Origin: Chrysochromulina parva
Lineage: Eukaryota > Haptophyta > Prymnesiales > Chrysochromulinaceae
Assembly: GCA_002887195.1 (NCBI GenBank)
Contig: PJAB01002135.1
Span: forward strand, 1 to 10,329
Direction: 5' to 3'
DNA: 10,329 nucleotides
Shown here: one piece after another, positions 5,136-10,329 of the stretch
Position numbering within the stretch: position 1 is the stretch's first letter
Layout of the letters: every line of letters starts with the position of its first letter
The notes under the pieces: generated by a model
What the model was told of the DNA's origin: nothing
The model's input: only the letters and a program-made list of their open reading frames with translations
Databases searched by the model: none
Made by a program: the position numbers and the translations under genes

Positions 5136-8054
5136 TCAGGCGGTCTCCTCCGTCGAGGGTGGCGGCCAGCCGTATGGATCAGTGGTGAGCCAGGGGTGCT
5201 GGAGCGCCTGCTCGGCCGTCGGGCGCTCCTCGGGGTCAATCCTGAGAAGCGAGCCCACAAACGAGAGGAAGAGCTTATCGTCCGTGTGGCAGCGGTGCTT
5301 GAGGGAGGTCTGCTTGGGGCGCAGCAGGAAGGGCTGCTCGTCGCGGTCGCGCTCGTACACCATGCCGTCCACAAAGTACTTGTGCGAGTGCCGCCCCTTG
5401 GCAAGGAAAGCCTCGGGGAAGGGGCCGACGATGGCCGAGATACGGGCGAGCATCGATGCGACGGAATCGTTCTGGAAGAGCACGTAGCCGGTGAGCAGCT
5501 CAGCTAGGATCGCGCCGAGCGACCAGATGTCGATCTTGCCGTCGTACTGCAGTCCGAGGATCACCTCGGGCGCGCGGTAGCTGCGGCTCTGTACATAGCT
5601 GGAAAGGTGGTCAGTCAGGTAGCACGACGAGCCGAAGTCGATCACCTTGACCTCGCATCGCGAATAGCTCTTGATGAGAATGTTCTCCGGCTTGAGGTCG
5701 CAGTGGATGAGGTTGAGCTTGTGCACAAAGTCGAGCGCCTCCAGGCACTGCTTGGCGATCCGTCGCAGCCGAGGCAGCGTGAAGTAGGGCTCGCCGCCCT
5801 GCTCGCGGTTGTATTTCGAGAACTCGTAGAGGTTGTCGCGCAGCAGCTCGCACACGATGAAGAGATGCTCCTTGTGGTAAAAGAAGTCGTAGATGTGAAC
5901 TACATGGTGAGAGTCGTCCGGGTCGTGTTGCTTGAGGTAGTCGAGCAGCATCACCTCATCGAGCGACTGGTCGAAGAAGTCCTTGTTGTTCTTGATGATC
6001 TTGACGCACACCATCTCCCCCGTGTGGAGATCGAGGCACTGCACCGCCTTCGAGAAGGCGGCGGAGCCGAGGAATTCCTTGACCTGGTAGCGCGCCGCAA
6101 TGAGCGAGTGCAGGCGGATCTGGAAGTCCTTGTGCTCTTCGAATCCGGTGCGCCCACGCTCATGCACCACCTTGAGCGACATGGTCGCCAGCTTCGCTGC
6201 CTCGCGCGTGGCCTTCTCGTATGGGTCGACCTCCGGGTCCGACTCGCCGATGACCTCCTCCTCCTCGCCGCCCTCCTCCTCATCGGCGCCCTCCTCCTCC
6301 TCGCCCTCGGCGGGCGGCCCAAGGATGTCGGACGCAAGCACGCCGCGCCCGCCCACGTGCCTCGCGTCCTCAAGGGCGTCCTCGTCCTCGTCCTCATAAA
6401 ACTCAGCTTCCTCATCCTCCTCTCCCTCATTCTCCTCGCCATCCTCCTCATCGTCGTCGATGTCGTCGAGGTCGTCCTCGTCCGGCGCCTGCTCCTGCGC
6501 CATCTTCCGGTGCTTGGGCGGTGCCGAGGCTGCCTCCTGCGACAAGATCGACGGCGAGTCGAGGCTGGACAGCGCACCGAGCGCGAGCGGCTTCTCGGCC
6601 TTCGACCCGCCCGCGGAGACCGTGCGAATCGCACTCTCGAGGGATGCTTCCACAGCGCTCTCCATTGCCTTCACCTGCTCGGCGAGGGCCGCGAGGCGAG
6701 CCTTAGCGTCGAGCACACCCTTCTCTTTGGCCTCCTCCGCGCTCGTGGCATCCGCCCCCCCGTTGCCTGGCGCTGTGGTGAGCACATCCGCGGTCGGCGC
6801 TGTGGTGGGCACGCCCTCAGCCGTGGGCTTGGCGGCGCCCTGGACGAGGGCGGTGATGTGGGCGAGCACGGCGGCGGGGTCGGGCAGCGTCGAGGGAGAT
6901 GGGCCGTGCTTGGACGCTGGCGTCATCCCCGACATCGCCCCGCCCTCTACCACCAGCTTGAAGGGCGTCGTGCTGGGCGACGACATAGCCACACTCACGC
7001 TCGGTGCACCACTCGTCGTCGGCGGCGGGGTGGCGGCCTCGCCAGGGGCCGATGAGGCGGACACAGCCGATGCACTTGGCGTCGTGCTGGGCGCCATGCT
7101 GGGCGTCGTGCTGGGCTCGGCCGCGGCGCGGAGGCTCACCATCACTTCGGCAGCGTCGCCATGGGGCCTTGTCGCTTGACCCGCCGTGACCACGGCCTCC
7201 ATCTGCATCACCTGCTCATGCAGCGCACGCAGCCGCGCCTTGGTGGCTTCCGCATCGGACGGGGTGGACGGGGTGGCCGCGGGGGTGGCCGCCGCCGGCT
7301 CCGCGGCCTTGGACGGCGCGCATCCCGTCTTCACGCCCGCACCATTGCTTGAGCACAGCACGCGAGGGTCGGGCGCAGTCGCAGCAGCGCCGCTCGCGCT
7401 GGCCAAGGCGGTGGCGGCGCCTGCCTGCTCCACCTCGTCGTCATCGTCGCCGTCGACGTCATCGCCCGCCTCGTCGTCGGCCATCTCGCCACGGTCGGCT
7501 GCCGTCGGATACTCATACATCTCAAAGATTGGGTCGCGGGGGTTGCGGCCAGCGCTCAGCTCCTCGGCGGCAAAGGAATCCCTCGAAGTAATCGAAGCGG
7601 CGAAGCCGCGCATGAGCGCCTCCTCGCTGCATTCGATCTGCAAGTAGCCGAGCGCCTCATCATCGGTCCACGCGTCTACATCGCCGTCCGCGTCCGGGTC
7701 GTGCCAGCGTATCGTCACCGGCGCCGCGGCCGGTGCTGGGGCAGAGGGCTTTGCGGCGGCGGCGGCGTGCGTGTCCGGGCTCTGCGGCATGTCCTCGTCC
7801 GCGACGATCGCCTTCAGGACGGGCGGACGCATCTCCTGAAGGATGCTTCCGGTCGACTTCGCAGGGCCCGCCGTGGCGCCGCGAATGAGCATTGCCTCGA
7901 GCTGCGAGAAGCCTTGCTCCGTCACGGGCAGAGGTGTCCGCTCGAGCTCGAGCTGCTCCCGCAGAGCGGCCTCTGCGTTGACAAAGCCCTTTGCAGCGAG
8001 GAATTCGAGCACCAGCTCTATGGGCTCGACGCTCTCGGTCATCTTTTGCGCCAT
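5136..8054 (-). CDS. DYRK-family protein kinase, plant-specific DYRKP-like subgroup, with N-terminal LisH-like motif
   Basis: A dual-specificity Ser/Thr/Tyr kinase of 972 residues, starting at the ATG at 8054-8052; the frame continues upstream only to a TTG at 8069. The N-terminus (12-35, IELVLEFLAAKGF then AEAALREQL) resembles a LisH dimerisation motif. The middle is Ala/Pro/Ser/Thr-rich, with a duplicated helix (272-289 and 451-468) and acidic runs at 525-563 and 583-601. The kinase domain spans about 656-956: glycine loop LGSAAFSKAV (662-671), K685, E700 of helix C, HCDLKPEN (784-791), DFG (806-808), SYVQSRSYRAPE (819-830). HCD instead of HRD marks DYRK kinases. The activation-loop YxY is SxY here (S818, Y820), as I recall for plant DYRKPs, and the residue before the hinge appears to be cysteine (C735). 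The closest relatives I recognise are the Arabidopsis DYRKP proteins and Chlamydomonas STD1, which affects starch and oil storage. All catalytic residues are present. Subgroup call by recall, no alignment run. Confidence 0.9.
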   Translation of the reverse strand: MAQKMTESVEPIELVLEFLAAKGFVNAEAALREQLELERTPLPVTEQGFSQLEAMLIRGATAGPAKSTGSILQEMRPPVLKAIVADEDMPQSPDTHAAAAAKPSAPAPAAAPVTIRWHDPDADGDVDAWTDDEALGYLQIECSEEALMRGFAASITSRDSFAAEELSAGRNPRDPIFEMYEYPTAADRGEMADDEAGDDVDGDDDDEVEQAGAATALASASGAAATAPDPRVLCSSNGAGVKTGCAPSKAAEPAAATPAATPSTPSDAEATKARLRALHEQVMQMEAVVTAGQATRPHGDAAEVMVSLRAAAEPSTTPSMAPSTTPSASAVSASSAPGEAATPPPTTSGAPSVSVAMSSPSTTPFKLVVEGGAMSGMTPASKHGPSPSTLPDPAAVLAHITALVQGAAKPTAEGVPTTAPTADVLTTAPGNGGADATSAEEAKEKGVLDAKARLAALAEQVKAMESAVEASLESAIRTVSAGGSKAEKPLALGALSSLDSPSILSQEAASAPPKHRKMAQEQAPDEDDLDDIDDDEEDGEENEGEEDEEAEFYEDEDEDALEDARHVGGRGVLASDILGPPAEGEEEEGADEEEGGEEEEVIGESDPEVDPYEKATREAAKLATMSLKVVHERGRTGFEEHKDFQIRLHSLIAARYQVKEFLGSAAFSKAVQCLDLHTGEMVCVKIIKNNKDFFDQSLDEVMLLDYLKQHDPDDSHHVVHIYDFFYHKEHLFIVCELLRDNLYEFSKYNREQGGEPYFTLPRLRRIAKQCLEALDFVHKLNLIHCDLKPENILIKSYSRCEVKVIDFGSSCYLTDHLSSYVQSRSYRAPEVILGLQYDGKIDIWSLGAILAELLTGYVLFQNDSVASMLARISAIVGPFPEAFLAKGRHSHKYFVDGMVYERDRDEQPFLLRPKQTSLKHRCHTDDKLFLSFVGSLLRIDPEERPTAEQALQHPWLTTDPYGWPPPSTEETA

Positions 8055-8102
8055 CGCTGGCGACTCCAATCGGCGGCGCTCGCAGAGACAGTTGGTCCCT
8101 TC

Positions 8103-8122
8103 GCGCCGGCGCCCGCCGGCGC
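8103..8122 (-). repeat. All-GC inverted repeat close upstream of the kinase start codon
   Basis: GCGCCGGCG (8103-8111) and CGCCGGCGC (8114-8122) are exact reverse complements with only CC between them. As RNA this gives about eight G-C pairs with a 4-base loop. It ends 49 bases before the kinase ATG, so if transcribed it is a very stable 5' leader hairpin of the kind that can slow ribosome scanning. Strong GC bias makes chance palindromes more likely here. Confidence 0.55.
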
Positions 8123-8130
8123 GGCGCGCG

Positions 8131-8155
8131 CCGCTGGAGCCTGCCGCTGGAGCCT
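8131..8155. repeat. 12-bp direct duplication
   Basis: CCGCTGGAGCCT occurs at 8131-8142 and 8144-8155, one base apart (period 13). It lies in the presumed kinase leader. Simple duplication; no role inferred. Confidence 0.8.
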
Positions 8156-8171
8156 AGACAAGGCACTCGGG

Positions 8172-8271
8172 TGAAAACAAAAGTACGCGGAGAGCAGGTT
8201 TCCTGTCATATCGCCGCTGCTGCTTCTCACGTCGACATGACAGCAGGAAACTGAAAACAAAAGTACGCGGA
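8172..8271. repeat. 20-bp direct repeat flanking a foldback, upstream of the kinase
   Basis: An identical 20-bp sequence, beginning TGAAAACAAA and ending AGTACGCGGA, occurs at 8172-8191 and 8252-8271. The 60 bp between contain an inverted repeat: 8198-8209 (GTTTCCTGTCAT) pairs with 8237-8251 over 12 bases with a 3-base bulge, around a 27-base loop. The right arm ends exactly where the second direct copy begins. Direct repeat plus internal foldback resembles a tiny insertion element with a target duplication, but 20 bp is long for a target site and the interior is only 60 bp. A duplicated regulatory site 118-217 bp upstream of the kinase ATG is an equal alternative. Confidence 0.75.
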
Positions 8272-8478
8272 CCATGCGGACCCTACGAACCGAAAGCATC
8301 CGCTCGGACAACGAATCTGATCGGAAGTTCGGCATCCGCTGGGGTCACACGACACGGTTGCTTCTGAGCATACAATAGAAACGCTGCATGCACAGTAATT
8401 GCCGGTCAACGTCATGCGCATCATCATCATCAGCATATCCAGCCCTCAGGAGAGGCCGGCCGCACGCGCCGCTGCCGA

Positions 8479-9963
8479 CTACTCCTTCTTCTTCTTCTTC
8501 TTCGGTGCCTCGTCGGAGTCCGAGTCCGAGTCCGCATCCTTCTTCTTCTTCGTCGCGCTGTCCCCGCCGGCCGATGCCGCTTCCTTGGCCGCCTTCTTAG
8601 CGGCCTTGGCGGCCTTCTTGGCCGCCTTCTCCTCCTTGCTCAGCTTCTTTTCGCCCTCCTCGGCTGCGCCATTAGTCGGTGTCGTCGATGACGCGACGGG
8701 CCGGCTGCTGCTCGCACCGGGCGCGGCCGCGCCGCTGCTGCTGCCACCGGGCGTCGTGCCGGGCGTCATGCCGCCGCCGCTGAGCCACTCGGCGGGAGTG
8801 AGTGCGTTGGGCTTGCCGTGCTTGTCGAGCTTGCCCTCGGCGATGAGCGCCTTCTTCTGCGTCGCCTTCGGGCCGAGGCCCCACCGGCGCGGGTACGTGT
8901 CACGGTCCATGACGACACGTTTGATCTTGGCGACAGCGCCGTGGTCGCAGTGCGCCATGTCGGCCGTTGCCATGAGGGCGATGCCGACCGCGACGGCTTC
9001 GCCCTTGGTGGTCATGAGCACCACCTCCTCGTTCACCTCGATGCCCGCCGCGAAGCGAAGCAGGCCGGGCAGCATCAGCTTGGCACCGTAGCACACAGCG
9101 TTGACGGCCGAGTCCTTGAGGACGATCCGCTTGTAGTTGGTGAGCAGGATCTCAAGCGGTTTGATGACGTGGCGCAAGTAGGTCTCGTCCTTCGTCTGGT
9201 CGTACATGTACTGCGCGTCCATCACGTCGTGCATCGTCATCAGGTGCTCATTCTCCGACAGGATACCCGAACGTGAGCGGCGGAGCTCCTGCATGTGGCC
9301 ACCGGTCCCAAGCACTAGCCCGAGGTGCACGCAGAGTGTGCGGATGTAGGTGCCCGCCTCGCAGTCGACGCGGAAGACGGTGAGGTTGCGCTCCTTGTCG
9401 AACTCGATCAACTTGTTATCGTAGATCGTGCGCACGCGCAGCTGCCGCTTCACAGCCGAGATGAGCGGCGGACGCTGGAACAGCGCGCCCGTCAGCTGCT
9501 CGAGTGCCTGCAGCATTTTGCGCTCGCTCTCGACGGCAGCGTGCGTGCGCAGCACCGCAATGTACTGCTTGCCCGCACCCTGCTGCGACTTGACGAGCCG
9601 CGTCGCTCGGTTGATACAGACGATCAGGCAGCCAGTCACCTTCGGGTCAAGCGTGCCCGAGTGCCCTGTCTTCTCGACGCGCAGAATGCGCCGGATCCAC
9701 GCGACGACCTCGTGCGACGAGGGGTTGGCCGGCTTGTCGAGGTTGATCACGCCGTACTTGAGGTACTCCTCGAGTGGCCGCTTGAGCGGCGTAAACCCCG
9801 AGGGGATGGGCGTGTAGTGGCCCGTGCGCACGTGCAATTGGTCATAGTTCTTGAGGAGCAGCGGCCACTTGGAAGTGTCAAGCGGCGGCGTGGTCGCCTC
9901 CGGCTTGATCAGGAAGTCGTGCGCCGACTGGTCTGAGGAGGAGGACGCCTTTTTGCCAGACAT
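8479..9963 (-). CDS. CBF5: Dyskerin / Cbf5, H/ACA RNP pseudouridine synthase
   Basis: Catalytic subunit of H/ACA ribonucleoproteins, which isomerise uridine to pseudouridine in rRNA and snRNA in the nucleolus and Cajal bodies; in some eukaryotes it is also part of telomerase. The ATG start gives 494 residues, typical of the family. The dyskerin-like N-terminal region is at about 17-62. The TruB catalytic domain contains [12 protein letters not shown] (100-111), with catalytic aspartate D106, KQYIAVLRT (132-140), [10 protein letters not shown] (164-173) and the [13 protein letters not shown] segment (198-210). A PUA domain for H/ACA RNA binding follows at about 279-353, ending in the conserved YPRRWGLGP (357-365). 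The tail (from 397) is low complexity: Ser/Thr/Gly/Ala, then a Lys/Ala helix (438-462), SDSDSD and six lysines, typical of nucleolar localisation tails. It is transcribed in the same direction as the kinase downstream. I see no truncation or missing key residue. Confidence 0.96.
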   Translation of the reverse strand: MSGKKASSSSDQSAHDFLIKPEATTPPLDTSKWPLLLKNYDQLHVRTGHYTPIPSGFTPLKRPLEEYLKYGVINLDKPANPSSHEVVAWIRRILRVEKTGHSGTLDPKVTGCLIVCINRATRLVKSQQGAGKQYIAVLRTHAAVESERKMLQALEQLTGALFQRPPLISAVKRQLRVRTIYDNKLIEFDKERNLTVFRVDCEAGTYIRTLCVHLGLVLGTGGHMQELRRSRSGILSENEHLMTMHDVMDAQYMYDQTKDETYLRHVIKPLEILLTNYKRIVLKDSAVNAVCYGAKLMLPGLLRFAAGIEVNEEVVLMTTKGEAVAVGIALMATADMAHCDHGAVAKIKRVVMDRDTYPRRWGLGPKATQKKALIAEGKLDKHGKPNALTPAEWLSGGGMTPGTTPGGSSSGAAAPGASSSRPVASSTTPTNGAAEEGEKKLSKEEKAAKKAAKAAKKAAKEAASAGGDSATKKKKDADSDSDSDEAPKKKKKKE

Positions 9964-10034
9964 TTTCTGCTCAGGTTAGGTCAGCAGCACTCCGATGCGT
10001 ACAGTAGGCCTCGTCGCAAGAGAACCCAAAGTGT

Positions 10035-10280
10035 CTCAGTGAGGCACGATTCCCGCCTCAGTGAGTCGTTAAAACCGTCTCACTGAGGCGGGAAAATCCG
10101 ACTCACTGGGGCGGAAAACTGCCTCACTGTGTGGGAAAACTCACTCAGTGAGCCGGAATTCTGTCTCAGTGAGGCGGAATTCCGACTCAGTGAGACGCAT
10201 CACGTGGCTCAGTGAGTCGGAAAGCCGACTCACTGAGTCGGTTTTCGTGCTATGTGGCATGTGGAGCGCGCCTCAGTGAG
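10035..10280. repeat. Helically phased array of 9-bp odd palindromes (CTCA-S-TGAG), about 21-22 bp period
   Basis: CTCAGTGAG or its complement CTCACTGAG occurs exactly at 10035, 10057, 10079, 10144, 10165, 10186, 10208, 10229 and 10272. One-base variants are at 10102 (CTCACTGGG) and 10123 (CTCACTGTG). Start-to-start steps are 22, 22, 23, 21, 21, 21, 21, 22, 21 and 43; the last is two periods, with a decayed unit at 10250 exactly in phase. The 12-14 base spacers are related: GCGGAATTCCGA, CCGGAATTCTGT, TCGGAAAGCCGA, GCGGAAAACTGC. Many are themselves palindromic, so two kinds of dyad alternate at about one helical turn. The array starts 72 bp upstream of the Cbf5 ATG. It could be a transcription-factor platform, a nucleosome-phasing element, or the remains of a 21-bp satellite. 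Confidence 0.9.
10201..10206. promoter_or_regulatory. G-box/E-box CACGTG inside the array
   Basis: CACGTG at 10201-10206 replaces the usual CGGAA/TTCCG dyad in the spacer between the array units at 10186 and 10208. CACGTG is the core site of bHLH and plant bZIP factors. A single 6-bp match is weak evidence alone. Confidence 0.3.
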
Positions 10281-10300
10281 CCACGCAGGCACCCGCACAG

Positions 10301-10329
10301 GGATCTTCTCATCATCAGGATCTTCTCAT
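10301..10329. repeat. 17-bp tandem repeat cut by the right edge
   Basis: GGATCTTCTCATCATCA (10301-10317) is followed by GGATCTTCTCAT (10318-10329), a second copy that runs off the window. At least 1.7 copies are visible; the array may continue to the right. Confidence 0.75.

Larger units (their letters stand above)
8055..8478 (-). other. Gap between Cbf5 stop and kinase start (probable kinase promoter and leader)
   Basis: This 424-bp gap holds the 3' end of Cbf5 and the upstream region of the kinase, both on the minus strand. Reading toward the kinase start it contains an A/T-richer part (about 8250-8450), a 20-bp direct repeat flanking a foldback (8172-8271), a 12-bp duplication (8131-8155) and an all-GC hairpin 49 bp from the start codon (8103-8122). 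No independent gene is supported. Confidence 0.6.
9964..10329 (-). promoter_or_regulatory. Upstream region of Cbf5 (probable promoter and 5' leader)
   Basis: On the minus strand this precedes the Cbf5 ATG and reaches the right edge. The 71 bp nearest the ATG are non-repetitive; beyond them lies the palindrome array (10035-10280), and then a short tandem repeat at the edge. Just before the ATG, the minus strand reads CTGACCTAAC then CTGAGCAG, which resembles a branch point and 3' splice site, so a leader intron ending near 9967 is conceivable. The transcription start is not visible. Confidence 0.5.

Noticed and set aside
4770..5507. 245-codon plus-strand frame entering the kinase 3' end, and overlapping frames at 4694-5188
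   Set aside because: No domain; the part beyond 5136 is antisense to conserved kinase sequence.
5607..7055. Long open frame (482 codons) on the plus strand, antisense to the kinase
   Set aside because: It begins at GTG, has Leu/Val/Arg-rich composition expected from the complement of GC-rich acidic codons, and has no recognisable domain. The opposite strand encodes an intact kinase.
8172..8271. Definite transposable element
   Set aside because: The interior is only 60 bp, the 20-bp direct repeats are longer than usual target duplications, and no second copy is visible in this window, so it is kept only as a possibility.
8399..9091. Plus-strand frame antisense to the Cbf5 C-terminus
   Set aside because: Phe/Ser runs are antisense of the lysine- and alanine-rich tail; Cbf5 on the other strand is unambiguous.
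10035..10280. CRISPR array
   Set aside because: Repeats are 9 bp and spacers 12-14 bp, far too short. The spacers resemble each other and the context is eukaryotic.

Overview
The window looks like nuclear DNA of a unicellular eukaryote, most likely an alga with a GC-rich, intron-poor genome. Four long reading frames each match a eukaryotic protein family: a plant-type MRS2 magnesium channel, a CCCH zinc-finger protein with an RD/RE-rich tail, a DYRK kinase of the plant subgroup, and dyskerin/Cbf5. All are uninterrupted, stops are standard (TGA three times, TAG once), intergenic gaps are 0.4-0.85 kb, and there is no bacterial operon structure. A haptophyte or other secondary alga would fit, but that is inference from gene content and composition; I see no lineage-diagnostic marker.

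Layout: MRS2 (+, 35-1990, reading frame open to the left edge), a 738-bp gap with short tandem repeats and an AT-richer stretch, the CCCH protein (+, 2729-4282), an 853-bp convergent gap with several hairpins, the DYRKP-type kinase (-, 5136-8054), a 424-bp gap holding a 20-bp direct repeat around a foldback, Cbf5 (-, 8479-9963), and a 366-bp upstream region running to the right edge. The two left genes read rightward and the two right genes leftward, so the CCCH and kinase genes are tail to tail. The proteins do not form an obvious pathway. Cbf5 and the CCCH protein are both probable nuclear RNA factors, the kinase is probably a nutrient or carbon-storage regulator, and MRS2 handles magnesium.

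The most unusual structure is upstream of the Cbf5 start codon, at 10035-10280. A 9-bp odd palindrome (CTCA-S-TGAG) recurs every 21-23 bp: nine exact copies, two one-base variants and one decayed unit exactly in phase. The spacers are also related to one another and tend to form a second dyad (CGGAA/TTCCG) about half a period away. Two-turn helical phasing suggests an arrayed protein-binding platform or a decaying 21-bp satellite in the Cbf5 promoter. Other points: both CCCH fingers have non-standard C-X8-C-X8-C-X3-H spacing with a shared HLPxDHP tail; that gene carries an 11-unit 12-bp in-frame minisatellite with a recent six-copy expansion; and the kinase has an internal duplicated helix and an all-GC hairpin just upstream of its start codon.
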